Shown here: one piece after another, positions 43,091 through 53,969 of the stretch
Layout of the letters: each line of letters opens with the position of its first letter
Position numbering within the stretch: the first letter of the stretch is position 1
Source of the DNA: Bifidobacterium parmae
Lineage (GTDB): Bacteria; Actinomycetota; Actinomycetes; Actinomycetales; Bifidobacteriaceae
Direction: 5' to 3'
Length of the DNA: 64,000 bases
Assembly (NCBI RefSeq): GCF_002860365.1
Contig: NZ_NMWT01000020.1
Location: 21,876-85,875 of the forward strand
Notes under the pieces: generated by a model
Seen by the model: only the letters and a program-made list of their open reading frames with translations
Databases searched by the model: none
Told to the model about the DNA's origin: nothing
Made by a program: the position numbers and the translations under genes

Positions 43091-43096
43091 TATACT
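43091..43096 (+). promoter_or_regulatory. Candidate -10 box for coaBC
   Basis: TATACT lies about 100 bp upstream of the coaBC ATG in a very GC-rich stretch. No good -35 is visible, so this is tentative. Confidence 0.3.
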
Positions 43097-43194
43097 GGTG
43101 TGCGGCGTCGACGGGTGGTCCGCGGCGACCGCAGTGCACGGCGGCATCGGCATAGGTTCGACCGGGGTTCCCGGCCGGGAGGCTTTTCACAACC

Positions 43195-44520
43195 ATGGCA
43201 CGTATTCTTCTGGGCGTCACCGGCAGCATCGCCGCGTTCAAGGCCTGCCATCTCGCGTCCGACTGGACGAAGGCGGGGCACACGGTCCGCGTGGTCGAGA
43301 CGGCGGCGGCGGAACGGTTCGTCACGCCGCTCACCTTCACCTCGCTGACCGGCGAGCCGACGCGCACCGCGATGTTCCCCGACTCCCCCGCCGTCCCCGG
43401 CGACGTGGCCGCGAACCCCGCCCCGGCGACCATCAACCATGTGAGGGACGCCGCATGGGCGGACCTCATGGTCGTCGCTCCCGCGAGCGCCGACGTGATC
43501 GCGCGCATCGCCGCCGGGATGGCCGACGACACGCTCACCGCCACGATCCTCGCCTACGAGGGGCCGAAGCTCCTGTGCCCGGCGATGAACGTGCACATGT
43601 ACGACAATCCGGCCACGCAACGCAATCTCGGCGTCTGCCGCGACTTCGGCTGGACGGTGCTCGACCCGGCGTCCGGCACGCTCGCCTGCGGCGACACGGG
43701 ACACGGCCGCATGCCCGAACCGGAGGAGATCGAGCGGGCGGCGGCCGCGCTGCTGGAAGGCGGCGAGGTCGCGCGCGGCGACGCGGACGATACGCCGACC
43801 GAACGCATCGACGGGCCGGAATCCCACGGCGCGACCGCGTCCCTGCCGCTCAAGGGGCTCAACGTGCTGGTCACGGCGGGGCCCACGCAGGAGCCGCTCG
43901 ACCCGGTGCGCTACCTGACGAACCATTCGACCGGCAAGATGGGCTATGCGCTGGCCGCGTCGGCGGCCGAGCTGGGCGCGCACGTCACGCTGGTCTCCGG
44001 CCCGGTCTCGCTGGAGGAGCCGGAGGGCGTGGACGTCGTGCACGTGACCACGGCGCGCGACATGTTCGCCGCGGTGTCCGACTCGTTCGCCGCGGCGGAC
44101 ATCACGGTGATGGCGGCGGCGGTCGGCGACTTCCGCGTCGAGGAGATCGCCCCGGAGAAGATCAAGAAGGCGGGACGCGAGTCGATCACGCTGAAGCTCG
44201 TGGAGAATCCGGACATCCTCGCGTGGGCGGGCGGCCGCAAGCGCGACGACGGCTCGCAGGTGCTGTGCGGGTTCGCGATGGAGACCGAGCATCTGGTGCG
44301 CAACGCGGCCCGTAAACTCGCCGGCAAGCATTGCGACATGCTCGTGGCGAACGACCTGCGCGAGCCGGGCGCCGGATTCGCGACGGACACGAACGTGGTG
44401 ACCGTGCTCACGCCGGGAGGCCCGGACGAGCAGACCCCGCACATCGAACACTGGGACCTGATGGACAAGACCGCGCTCGCCAAGCGCCTGCTGCTCCGCC
44501 TCGCCGCCCTGCGCAAGTAG
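43195..44520 (+). CDS. coaBC: Phosphopantothenoylcysteine decarboxylase / phosphopantothenate-cysteine ligase
   Basis: 441 residues, bifunctional. The N-terminal flavin-dependent CoaC half has LLGVTGSIAAFKA, the active-site His in INHVRDAAWADL, PAMNVHMYDNPATQRNL and the flap Cys in GTLACGDTGHGRM. The C-terminal CoaB half starts LNVLVTAGPTQEPLDPVRYL, then NHSTGKMGYALA and MAAAVGDFRVE. It converts 4'-phosphopantothenate to 4'-phosphopantetheine in coenzyme A synthesis. A polar linker (~190-220) joins the domains. coaX follows after 36 bp, so the first and middle steps of the pathway are co-transcribed. Confidence 0.96.
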   Translation: MARILLGVTGSIAAFKACHLASDWTKAGHTVRVVETAAAERFVTPLTFTSLTGEPTRTAMFPDSPAVPGDVAANPAPATINHVRDAAWADLMVVAPASADVIARIAAGMADDTLTATILAYEGPKLLCPAMNVHMYDNPATQRNLGVCRDFGWTVLDPASGTLACGDTGHGRMPEPEEIERAAAALLEGGEVARGDADDTPTERIDGPESHGATASLPLKGLNVLVTAGPTQEPLDPVRYLTNHSTGKMGYALAASAAELGAHVTLVSGPVSLEEPEGVDVVHVTTARDMFAAVSDSFAAADITVMAAAVGDFRVEEIAPEKIKKAGRESITLKLVENPDILAWAGGRKRDDGSQVLCGFAMETEHLVRNAARKLAGKHCDMLVANDLREPGAGFATDTNVVTVLTPGGPDEQTPHIEHWDLMDKTALAKRLLLRLAALRK

Positions 44521-44556
44521 ACGCGCGCAATAACCGAATCAAAGGAGATACGCATC

Positions 44557-45321
44557 ATGCTGATGGCCGTCGATATCGGCAACACGAACATCGTGATCGG
44601 TTTTCTGGAGGACGACCGCATCGTCGGCTCCTACCGCATCACCACGAAGGCGACGCACACGTCGGACGAGTACGGCCTCATGATCACGCAGTACCTCGCG
44701 CTGAGCCACTACACGGCCCGCGACGTGGACGACGTGATCGTCTGCTCGGTGGTGCCGAAGGTCATGTACTCGTTCCGCTCGTCGATCATCAAGTTCCTCG
44801 GGCTCGAGCCGATGGTCGTCGGCCCGGGCATCAAGACCGGCATGAACATCCGTCTCGACGATCCGAAGACGCTCGGCTCGGACTGCATCGCCGACTGCGC
44901 GGGCGCCTACCACACGTACGGCGGCCCGATCCTGGTGGCCGACTTCGGCACGGCGACGACGTTCAACTACGTGGACGGCACCGGCACGATCGTCTCCGGG
45001 TTCATCACGACGGGCATCCGGTCCGGCGCCGAGGCGCTGTGGGGGCAGACCGCGCAGCTGCCGGAGGTGGAGATCACGCGCCCGCAGTCGATTCTGGCGA
45101 CGAACACGCGCACCGCCATGCAGGCGGGCCTCTACTACACGTTCCTCGGCGGCATCGAACGCACGATCGCCCAGTTCCGCAAGGAGATCGACGAGCCGTT
45201 CCGGGTGGTGGCGACCGGCGGCCTGAGCCGCATCTTCAAGGACGACACGGACGTGATCGACATCTACGATCCGGACCTGATCTTCAAAGGCATGGCCTAC
45301 ATCTACTCGCGCAACGCGTGA
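44557..45321 (+). CDS. coaX: Type III pantothenate kinase
   Basis: 254 residues of the ASKHA fold: phosphate-1 motif AVDIGNTNIVIG at the start, ADFGTATTFNYVDG (phosphate-2) near 125 and ATGGLSRIF (adenosine motif) near 220. It phosphorylates pantothenate, is not feedback-inhibited by CoA and needs a monovalent cation. AAAGGAG precedes ATG 44557. Paired with coaBC. Confidence 0.95.
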   Translation: MLMAVDIGNTNIVIGFLEDDRIVGSYRITTKATHTSDEYGLMITQYLALSHYTARDVDDVIVCSVVPKVMYSFRSSIIKFLGLEPMVVGPGIKTGMNIRLDDPKTLGSDCIADCAGAYHTYGGPILVADFGTATTFNYVDGTGTIVSGFITTGIRSGAEALWGQTAQLPEVEITRPQSILATNTRTAMQAGLYYTFLGGIERTIAQFRKEIDEPFRVVATGGLSRIFKDDTDVIDIYDPDLIFKGMAYIYSRNA

Positions 45322-45375
45322 GCGCCCGGTCCCGCCCGCCGGTGGGACGACCACCCCCACCCGCTTCGCGGGAGC

Positions 45376-45503
45376 CCCCCGCCAGCGGGGGCGGAAACCA
45401 ATCCCGTCACAACGAGTTCGCCCCGGCTGGCGGGGCGGCAAATCGCGGCACGACGGGGTTGCCCCCGCTGGCGGGGGCTGTCGGCGGAGCCGACTGGGGG
45501 TGG
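45376..45503. repeat. REP-like intergenic element, copy 2
   Basis: Between the convergent coaX and binding-protein genes lie three GC hairpins (45376-45391, 45419-45437, and 45461-45478 which is GCCCCCGCTGGCGGGGGC), then GTCGGC-GGA-GCCGAC (45480-45494) and TGGGGGTGG. It is the same architecture as the elements at 17.5 kb and 56.7 kb and probably works as a two-way terminator here. Confidence 0.85.
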
Positions 45504-45529
45504 TCCTGCGGCCGCGACGACTCCGCCCG

Positions 45530-46957
45530 TCAGCGGCTGAGCACGTTGAAGCCCTGGTTCGTGCCGTATTCGCGCACGTCGGCCTGCCACAGGCCGATGC
45601 CCTCCTTGAGGCTCACCTTCTCGCCCGGCTTCTCAAACGGCTGCAGCGGGTTGCCGTCCTCGTCGGTCATGCCGAGCCTGATCTCGCGGCGGCGTTTGAG
45701 ATACGACTGCCAGGCGCTCGACCACCGGTAGGATTTGCCGACGGTGGCGCGGAAGTCGGAGCGCGCGTACACCTCGAACGGCAGGTACTGGTAGCCGACG
45801 GACACGTTCTCGGCGGCTTCGGCGAGCACGCGGTTGAACTGCTGGCCGCCGAAGTACGGGATGTCGACGCCGTTGGAGGCGCGCACGGTGGACTTGTCGA
45901 GGAATGCGCGGCTGGAGAGCGTGGCGAGGTCGGCGGGGAACGAGCCGCCCGCGACGCGCGCCTCGATGCCCTGCCGGTCGTGCGTGACGAAGTCGACGAA
46001 CCGGTAGGCGGCCTCGGGTTTGCGCGTGGATTGGAGGACGGCCATCGCCGAGCCGCCGTTCTCCGCATTGGTGGGCCGCCCGTCGGGCGTGGGCATGGCG
46101 GCGACCCGCCACAGGCCGGCGGCGCCGAGCACGTTCGACAGCAGCATGGACGGCATCCACGCGCCGGAGAACACGGAGGCGACGTCGCCGGTGCCGAGCG
46201 CGCGCTTCCAACTGTCCGACCATGTGGTGCGGTGCGTGTCGATGAGTCCCTCGTCGATCATCTTCTGCCAGAACGCGGTGAACCGTTTCGTGCCGTCGTC
46301 GCCGGTCAGGTTCACGGTGACGGTCTTGCCGTCCGGGCTGGTGTGGAACGGCTGGCCGCCGGCGAGCCAGATCATCGCGTCGTAGAAGCTGGCGTCGCCA
46401 GCGTCGGCGGCGATGTACACGCCGATCTGCTTGAGTTTCTTCGCCGCCTCGTAGTAGTCGTCCCATGTCCTGATCCGCGAGGCGTCGACGCCGACCTGGT
46501 CGAACACGGATTTGTTGTAGAAGAACGCCATCGGGCCGGAGTCCATCGGCAGGCCGTAGATGCGCCCCGCGAGCTGGACGCTCGACCAGGTGCCGGGCGT
46601 GTAGAAGTTCGCGTAGTCGTCGCCCACGTAGTCGGAGATGTCGAGCAGCTGGCCGGAGACCGCGTATTGGAGGAGCGCGAAGTATTCGACCTGCGCGACG
46701 TCGGGCATGCCGTAGCCGTCCTGGATGGCGGTGTTGAGCTGGTCGTAGCCGGAGATGTTCTCCAGGTCGACGACGACGTCCGGATTGGCCTCCTCGAACC
46801 GGTCGACGACCTCCGCCATGCTCGGCTCCCAGCTCCACACGGTGATGTGCGTGTGCGTGTCCGTCGCGGAGCCGCATGCGGCGGTCGCGACGACGGCGAG
46901 CGCCGCGGCCGTCACGGCGGCGGCGCGTCTGATCCGTGCGAGGATTCGTGATGCCAT
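45530..46957 (-). CDS. Sugar ABC transporter binding lipoprotein, copy 2
   Basis: 475 residues from ATG 46957. Lipoprotein signal with lipobox VVATAAC; the mature part starts GSATDTHTHITVWSWEP. It is a MalE-type (family 1) solute-binding protein: GQLLDISDYVGDDYANFY, YGLPMDSGPMAFFYNK, FSGAWMPSMLLSN and AENGGSAMAVLQSTRKPEAA are shared with the neighbour at 47-48 kb, from which it probably arose by duplication. It is longer by a C-terminal insertion (SYLKRRREIRLGMTDEDG). Last gene of the galactoside locus, separated from its paralogue by a terminator-like hairpin. Confidence 0.92.
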   Translation of the reverse strand: MASRILARIRRAAAVTAAALAVVATAACGSATDTHTHITVWSWEPSMAEVVDRFEEANPDVVVDLENISGYDQLNTAIQDGYGMPDVAQVEYFALLQYAVSGQLLDISDYVGDDYANFYTPGTWSSVQLAGRIYGLPMDSGPMAFFYNKSVFDQVGVDASRIRTWDDYYEAAKKLKQIGVYIAADAGDASFYDAMIWLAGGQPFHTSPDGKTVTVNLTGDDGTKRFTAFWQKMIDEGLIDTHRTTWSDSWKRALGTGDVASVFSGAWMPSMLLSNVLGAAGLWRVAAMPTPDGRPTNAENGGSAMAVLQSTRKPEAAYRFVDFVTHDRQGIEARVAGGSFPADLATLSSRAFLDKSTVRASNGVDIPYFGGQQFNRVLAEAAENVSVGYQYLPFEVYARSDFRATVGKSYRWSSAWQSYLKRRREIRLGMTDEDGNPLQPFEKPGEKVSLKEGIGLWQADVREYGTNQGFNVLSR

Positions 46958-47021
46958 GCCGACCAGTCTACACAGGGCGGTCTCCGGCGGGTCTCGGGCG
47001 GCGACGGGAGCGGATACGGGA

Positions 47022-47054
47022 AAGCCCCGCGGGCCTTGCGGCCGCGCGGGGCTT
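47022..47054 (-). terminator. Hairpin after the first binding-protein gene
   Basis: AAGCCCCGCG pairs with CGCGGGGCTT, plus an inner GGCC/GGCC stem, and is followed by TTTCC on the minus strand. It would favour higher expression of the upstream binding protein than of the downstream paralogue. Confidence 0.65.
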
Positions 47055-47084
47055 GTCGTCGGGATTCCGGGGGATCTCCGGGGC

Positions 47085-48425
47085 TTACTTGACGGTGAAG
47101 CCCTGGTCCTTGCCGTAGTCCTGCAGCGCCTTCTGCCAGACGGCGACGCCGTCGGAGAGCTTCTGGTCGCCGGTGTAGGACTTGCCGAGGTAGTCGCCGA
47201 AGATGGTGCGGGCCTTGACCTCGAACGGCAGGAACTGGTAGTCGGAGGAGACGTTCTCGGCAGCCTTGGCGAGGACCTCGTTGTACTTCTGGCCGCCGAA
47301 GTAGTCGACGTCCTCACCGTCGGAGTTCTTCACCGTGGTGGCGTTCTTGAAGGAGTCGGACTCCATGGAGGCCTTGTCGGCCGGGAAGGCACCGCCGGCC
47401 ACGCGGGTGGCCACGCCGTCGCCGTGGTTCGCGTACTCGATGAACTTGTACGCGGCGTCGGCCTTGGTGGAGGACTGGAGCACGGCCAGCGAGGAGCCGC
47501 CGTTCTCGGAGTTGGTGGCGGAGCCGTCGGCGGTCGGCATCTGGGTGACGCGCCACTTGCCGGCGCCCGCGGCGGCGGAGTTGGCGAGGTTGGCCGGCAT
47601 CCAGGCGCCGGTGAGCAGGGAGGCGATGGTGCCGTCGGTCATGCCCTTGAACCAGTCCTCGGACCAGCCGGTGGTCTTGGTGTCGAGCAGGCCCTCGTCG
47701 AGCATCTTCTGCCAGAAGTCGTTGAACTCCTTGACCTTCTCGTCGCCGGTGAGGTTGATGGTCACCTCGGAGCCGTCGGAGGAGGTCTTGAACGGGGTGG
47801 CGCCGGCCAGCCAGGTCATCGAATCGTAGAAGCCGGCGTCGCCGGTGTCGGAGGTGATGTAGTAGTTGTCGCCGAGGGCGTGGATCTTCTTGGCGGCCTC
47901 GTAGTAGTCGTCCCAGGTCTTGATCTGCTCGGCGTCGACGCCGGCCTTGTCGAAGACCTCCTTGTTGTAGAAGAACGCCATCGGGCCGGAGTCCATCGGC
48001 AGGCCGTAGACCTTGCCGGCGAACTGCACGGAGGCCCACGGGCCGGGCGTGTAGAAGTCCTCGTAGCCGCTGGTCTTGTCGGTGATGTCGAGCAGGTTGC
48101 CCTTGATGGCGTACTGCGGGATCGCGTAGTACTCGATCTGGGCGACGTCGGGGGCGCCGGAGCCGGCGGAGATGGCGTTGTCGAGCTGCGTGTACTCCTT
48201 GGTGTTGGTGCCGACGTTCTTGAGGTTGACCTTGATGCCGGTCTCCTTCGTGAAGTCCTTGGCGACCTGGGTCAGCGTGGGCTCCCAGGCCCACACGGTG
48301 ATCTCCTTGGCGTCCTTCTCCTGGGCCGGCTGCGAGCTGGTGTCGGATCCGCAGGCCGCGACGCTGGCGAGCATCGCGATCGCGCCGGTGAGCGCGATGG
48401 CCTTCTTCGCATTGGTGAACTTCAT
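47085..48425 (-). CDS. Sugar ABC transporter binding lipoprotein, copy 1
   Basis: 446 residues from ATG 48425 (AAGGAG then AAGGACG upstream; the longer frame has no start signal). Lipobox ASVAAC; the mature part begins GSDTSSQPAQEKDAKEITVW. It carries MalE-type features: VNLKNVGTNTKEYTQLDNAI, YGLPMDSGPMAFFYNKEVFD, LTGAWMPANLANS and SENGGSSLAVLQSSTKADAA. It would bind a galacto-oligosaccharide or galactobiose-type ligand and deliver it to the two permeases upstream, since it lies in the GH42 locus. It has its own promoter at 48582-48612. Confidence 0.93.
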   Translation of the reverse strand: MKFTNAKKAIALTGAIAMLASVAACGSDTSSQPAQEKDAKEITVWAWEPTLTQVAKDFTKETGIKVNLKNVGTNTKEYTQLDNAISAGSGAPDVAQIEYYAIPQYAIKGNLLDITDKTSGYEDFYTPGPWASVQFAGKVYGLPMDSGPMAFFYNKEVFDKAGVDAEQIKTWDDYYEAAKKIHALGDNYYITSDTGDAGFYDSMTWLAGATPFKTSSDGSEVTINLTGDEKVKEFNDFWQKMLDEGLLDTKTTGWSEDWFKGMTDGTIASLLTGAWMPANLANSAAAGAGKWRVTQMPTADGSATNSENGGSSLAVLQSSTKADAAYKFIEYANHGDGVATRVAGGAFPADKASMESDSFKNATTVKNSDGEDVDYFGGQKYNEVLAKAAENVSSDYQFLPFEVKARTIFGDYLGKSYTGDQKLSDGVAVWQKALQDYGKDQGFTVK

Positions 48426-48581
48426 CGTCCTTGTGCTCCTTCCCTCCGGCCGTCCGTCCGGCCGAAGACCTGTTGTGCATCGTGCCATCCGTCCGCCGGT
48501 TCTCGTCGTGTCGATGATTCCCGGCTGTGGGAATCGGTGATGGTGCTGACCGTTTCGCCGTTGATGGTTGCGATGCCATTC

Positions 48582-48612
48582 ATTATACATATGCGATTGG
48601 TTTTCGCTACAA
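48582..48612 (-). promoter_or_regulatory. Promoter of the first binding-protein gene
   Basis: -10 TATAAT (48587-48582) and -35-like TTGTAG (48612-48607), spacing 19, lie 157 bp upstream of the start in an AT-rich island. GTTGCGATAAC just upstream (about 48620) could be a LacI-type half-palindromic operator. Confidence 0.55.
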
Positions 48613-48661
48613 TCCCCGGCGTGTTATCGCAACCACACCGGGAACATGCACGGGACGCCGT

Positions 48662-48703
48662 CGCGTCCGGCGGCCATGGGCGGCGCCATGGCCGCCGGAC
48701 GCG
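48662..48703 (-). terminator. Strong terminator after the GH42 gene
   Basis: An 18-bp perfect stem (CGCGTCCGGCGGCCATGG and complement) with a 6-base loop lies 10 bp after the beta-galactosidase stop. Confidence 0.8.
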
Positions 48704-48713
48704 CGGCACCCCG

Positions 48714-50810
<2,097 letters not shown>

Positions 50811-51812
50811 TCATTCCTTGACGGCGCCGGCGGCGAGGCCGGACTGCCAGTACTTCTGCAGGCACAGGAACGCGATCACGAGCGGGATGATCGTGATGAG
50901 CGAGCCGGTGATCACGAGGTTCTGGATCGCCTGGCCGCCCGCCGTGCTCGCCTGGTCCTTCCACTGGTTGAGGCCGATGGTCAGCGGGTACCAGTCCGCG
51001 TCCTTCAGCATGATCAACGGCAGGAAGTAGTTGTTCCACGTCGCGACGATCGTGAACAGGGCCGTCGTCACGATGCCCGGGGCGAGCAACGGCAGCGAGA
51101 TCGTCCAGAACGTGCGGAACTCGGAGGCGCCGTCGACGCGGGCCGCCTCCAGCAGTTCGGTCGGCACCGCCTGCTCGGAGAAGATCCACATGAGGTACAG
51201 GCCGAACGGCGAGATGAGCGACGGGATGATCATGGCCCACGGCGTGTTCGTGAGTCCCAGCTTGGCGAACAGGAGGAACTGCGGGACCGCCAGCGCGATG
51301 CCGGGCACGGAGATCGAGCCGATGATCACCGCGAACACGGCCTTGCGGCCCGGGAAGCGGAACTTGGCGAGCGCGTAGCCGCCCATGATGGCGAGCAGGG
51401 TGGCGCCGCCAGCGCCGACCACCACGTAGAGCAGCGTGTTGATCAGCCAGCGGCCGAAGATGCCGTCCTGGTAGGTGAACACCGTGACGATGTTGTCCCA
51501 GAGGGCGAACGTGTGGCCGAAGCCGAGGCCGAACGTCGAGGTGAAGTCCGCCTGCGTCTTGGTCGCGTTGATCATCAGGTAGACGAACGGGAACAGGCAG
51601 TAGACGGCGAAGATCGCGCACAGGATGGTCATCAGCACGCTGCGGCGCGGGTTGTTCACGTTCGCGAAGCCGGATTTCTCGGCGCGCTTGCGTTCGGCGG
51701 CCTCGTCCTTGGCGATGCGCTTCTGGCGCGCCTTCTCGGCGGCCTTCGCGGCCTTCTCCTGGGCTTTGAGCTCGGCGGGAGTCATTGTCGTTGCAGTGGT
51801 TGCGGCGGTCAT
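50811..51812 (-). CDS. Sugar ABC transporter permease, MalG type
   Basis: 333 residues. A ~55-residue Lys/Ala/Glu-rich cytoplasmic N-terminus (LKAQEKAAKAAEKARQKRIA) precedes six membrane helices. The EAA coupling loop reads ELLEAARVDGASEFRTFWTI. It is the CUT1-family partner of the permease upstream; ATG 51812 is one base after that gene's stop. No ATPase is in the locus, as is usual for bifidobacterial CUT1 importers, which share an MsiK-like ATPase coded elsewhere. Confidence 0.94.
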   Translation of the reverse strand: MTAATTATTMTPAELKAQEKAAKAAEKARQKRIAKDEAAERKRAEKSGFANVNNPRRSVLMTILCAIFAVYCLFPFVYLMINATKTQADFTSTFGLGFGHTFALWDNIVTVFTYQDGIFGRWLINTLLYVVVGAGGATLLAIMGGYALAKFRFPGRKAVFAVIIGSISVPGIALAVPQFLLFAKLGLTNTPWAMIIPSLISPFGLYLMWIFSEQAVPTELLEAARVDGASEFRTFWTISLPLLAPGIVTTALFTIVATWNNYFLPLIMLKDADWYPLTIGLNQWKDQASTAGGQAIQNLVITGSLITIIPLVIAFLCLQKYWQSGLAAGAVKE

Positions 51813-51813
51813 G

Positions 51814-52746
51814 TTACTTCATCTGCTCCTTCATGCTCTTGAGCTGCACCGCGTACGCGATGGCCATGGTGATGATGGCCATGACGATGGCGAGGGCGGC
51901 CGCGTAGTTCGCCTGGTTGCCGGAGAACGACAGGTTGTAGGCGTACATGTTCGGCGTGTAGTACGTGGTGATCGCGTTGCCGGGCACCATCGACTGCAGG
52001 ATGGACGGCTCGTTGAACAGCTGGAACGAGCCGATGATCGAGAAGATCACGGTGATCGCGAGGGATCCGCGCAGTTCGGGCAGCTTGATGGACTTGACGA
52101 TCTGCCATTCGGAGGCGCCGTCGATCGACGCGGCCTCGTACAGCGAGTGCGGGATCGTGGAGAGCGACGAGTAGAAGATCAGCATGTTGTAGCCGGTGAA
52201 CTCCCACGTGTTGATGTTGCCGATCGAGGCGAGCAGCACGTTCGGGTCGAACATGTCGATGTTCGTGCCGAGCAGGTCGTTGAGGGAGCCGACGAGGCCG
52301 TACTTCGCGCCGTACACGAAGCCCCAGATGAGGGTGGACACCACGGCGGGCACCGCGTAGGGCAGGAACGTGGAGATGCGGAAGAACTTGGTGCCGTGCA
52401 GCTTCATCGAGTCGATCGCGAGCGCCATCGCCGCGGCGAGGAACAGCATGATCGGCACCTGCACGACGGTGAACAGGGCGACGCGGCCGACGGACGACCA
52501 GAACTGCTGGTCGTGCATCAGCGCCGCGTAGTTGCCGAGGCCGACGAACTTGGTGCCGCCGATCATCTGCTTCTTGAAGAACGAAATGTAGATGGCGTAC
52601 ACGATCGGGATGATGAACACGAACACGAACACCACCGCGAACGGCCACATGAACTTCCATCCGCGCCAGTCCGCCTTGTGCCTGTTCTCACGAGCCACGG
52701 CGGAATGACGCGGCGCCGCTGCGGCGGTCACATCACTTGAGGCCAT
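51814..52746 (-). CDS. Sugar ABC transporter permease, MalF type
   Basis: 310 residues from ATG 52746 (GGAGAGGG before it). After a 40-residue polar N-terminus there are six membrane helices (FMWPFAVVFVFVFIIPIVYA first); the EAA loop is SLYEAASIDGASEWQIVKSI. First gene of the galactoside operon and divergent from lacI; the intergenic palindrome at 52808 lies 62 bp upstream. It forms the inner-membrane channel with the MalG-type partner. Confidence 0.94.
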   Translation of the reverse strand: MASSDVTAAAAPRHSAVARENRHKADWRGWKFMWPFAVVFVFVFIIPIVYAIYISFFKKQMIGGTKFVGLGNYAALMHDQQFWSSVGRVALFTVVQVPIMLFLAAAMALAIDSMKLHGTKFFRISTFLPYAVPAVVSTLIWGFVYGAKYGLVGSLNDLLGTNIDMFDPNVLLASIGNINTWEFTGYNMLIFYSSLSTIPHSLYEAASIDGASEWQIVKSIKLPELRGSLAITVIFSIIGSFQLFNEPSILQSMVPGNAITTYYTPNMYAYNLSFSGNQANYAAALAIVMAIITMAIAYAVQLKSMKEQMK

Positions 52747-52807
52747 ACCAACCCTCTCCTTCGAAGGATCCTCCCGGGCGCCCGCCTCTGACTGCGAACC
52801 GGACACC

Positions 52808-52822
52808 CGTAAAATGTTTACG
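52808..52822. promoter_or_regulatory. Candidate LacI-family operator of the galactoside operon
   Basis: CGTAAAATGTTTACG is a perfect inverted repeat (CGTAAA / TTTACG, three-base centre) in the divergent lacI-permease gap. A second imperfect element, GTTTGATAACGAAAAC (52892-52907), lies near the lacI start and may give autoregulation. Confidence 0.6.
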
Positions 52823-52932
52823 CAATCATCGTATCACCATCCGCGATTTCGTCCAGTTTCGGCGTGGCTAGACGCACATGCGGTGTGGTATGTTTGATAA
52901 CGAAAACACGAACCTTTGATGGAGAAGAAGTC

Positions 52933-53946
52933 ATGGAACGCACATCAACGGTATCGATGCAGGACGTCGCCAGAGAGGCCGGCGTCTCACCGCAGACCGT
53001 ATCACGCGTGGCCAACGGCAGCGACGCCGTGAGACCCGAGACCCGCCAGCGCGTCGAGGCGGCGATGACCAAGCTCGGCTACCGTCCGAACTACGCGGCG
53101 CGCGCGCTCAAGCACGGCCGGTTCAAGGACATCGGCGTCGTCATGTTCAACATCGCCAGCTTCGGCAACTCGCGCATCCTCAAGGGCATCGCGACGGCCG
53201 CGAACGACAGCGGCTACGCGATCACCATCCACATGATGGGCAGGGACCGGGAGCGCACGCTCACCGCGGCCGTCGAACGCATGAAGCAGCTACCGGTCGA
53301 CGGCGTGATCGTCGTCATGGAGGAGCACCTGCCCGACTTCAACGATTTTGTCCCGCCGCGCGACCTGCCGGTCGTGATCATCAGCGAGGACCCGTCGGAC
53401 ACGTGCGCCACGGTCGACGCCGACCAGCACGGCTGCTCCACCGCCATCGTCGACTATCTGCTGAGCAAGGGCCACAAAACCGTCTACCACATCGCCGGAC
53501 CGTCCACCTCGCGTGCGGCGCAGAGCCGCGCGCAGGGATGGCGCGACGCGCTCGAACAACTGGGACTGCGCATCCCGCCCACCTACGTGGGCGACTGGGA
53601 CGCGGACAGCGGCTACCAGGCGGGCCTCGCCCTCGCGCACGATCCGGAATGCACGGCCGTCTACGCGGCGAACGACCAGATGGCGTACGGCGCGATCCTC
53701 GGCCTCACCGCGGGAGGCCGTCGCGTGCCGGAGGACGTGAGCGTCGTCGGCGTCGACGATTCGCTCGTCGGCATGGTGCCGCGTCTCGACCTGACCACGA
53801 TGCGCATGAAGTTCGACGAGATCGGACTGGAGGCGTTCTCGATGCTCAAACGCCAGTGCGAGGGCGGCCGCGTGCCGGTCGGCGTGAAGACCGTCATCCC
53901 CACCGAGCTCGTCGAACGCGGCTCCGTGCGCGACATCGGCGACTGA
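52933..53946 (+). CDS. LacI-family transcriptional regulator
   Basis: 337 residues from ATG 52933 (GGAGAAG site); the longer frame has no ribosome site. The HTH is SMQDVAREAGVSPQTVSRVA (residues ~8-27), with hinge TKLGYRPNYAARALK. The effector domain carries the type I periplasmic-binding fold (IGVVMFNIAS, AVYAANDQMAYGAI, VSVVGVDDSLVG). It is divergent from the permease genes and is probably the local repressor, released by a galactoside. The next gene downstream is convergent. Confidence 0.93.
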   Translation: MERTSTVSMQDVAREAGVSPQTVSRVANGSDAVRPETRQRVEAAMTKLGYRPNYAARALKHGRFKDIGVVMFNIASFGNSRILKGIATAANDSGYAITIHMMGRDRERTLTAAVERMKQLPVDGVIVVMEEHLPDFNDFVPPRDLPVVIISEDPSDTCATVDADQHGCSTAIVDYLLSKGHKTVYHIAGPSTSRAAQSRAQGWRDALEQLGLRIPPTYVGDWDADSGYQAGLALAHDPECTAVYAANDQMAYGAILGLTAGGRRVPEDVSVVGVDDSLVGMVPRLDLTTMRMKFDEIGLEAFSMLKRQCEGGRVPVGVKTVIPTELVERGSVRDIGD

Positions 53947-53969
53947 CCGACCGACCGTTCGACCGACCG

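Noticed and set aside
43085-43190. tRNA gene upstream of coaBC (GGTTCGACC motif)
   Set aside because: No acceptor stem, D-arm or anticodon arm can be drawn around it.
53947-53969. Terminator between lacI and the pseudouridine synthase
   Set aside because: The GACC repeats there are direct, not inverted; no stem forms.
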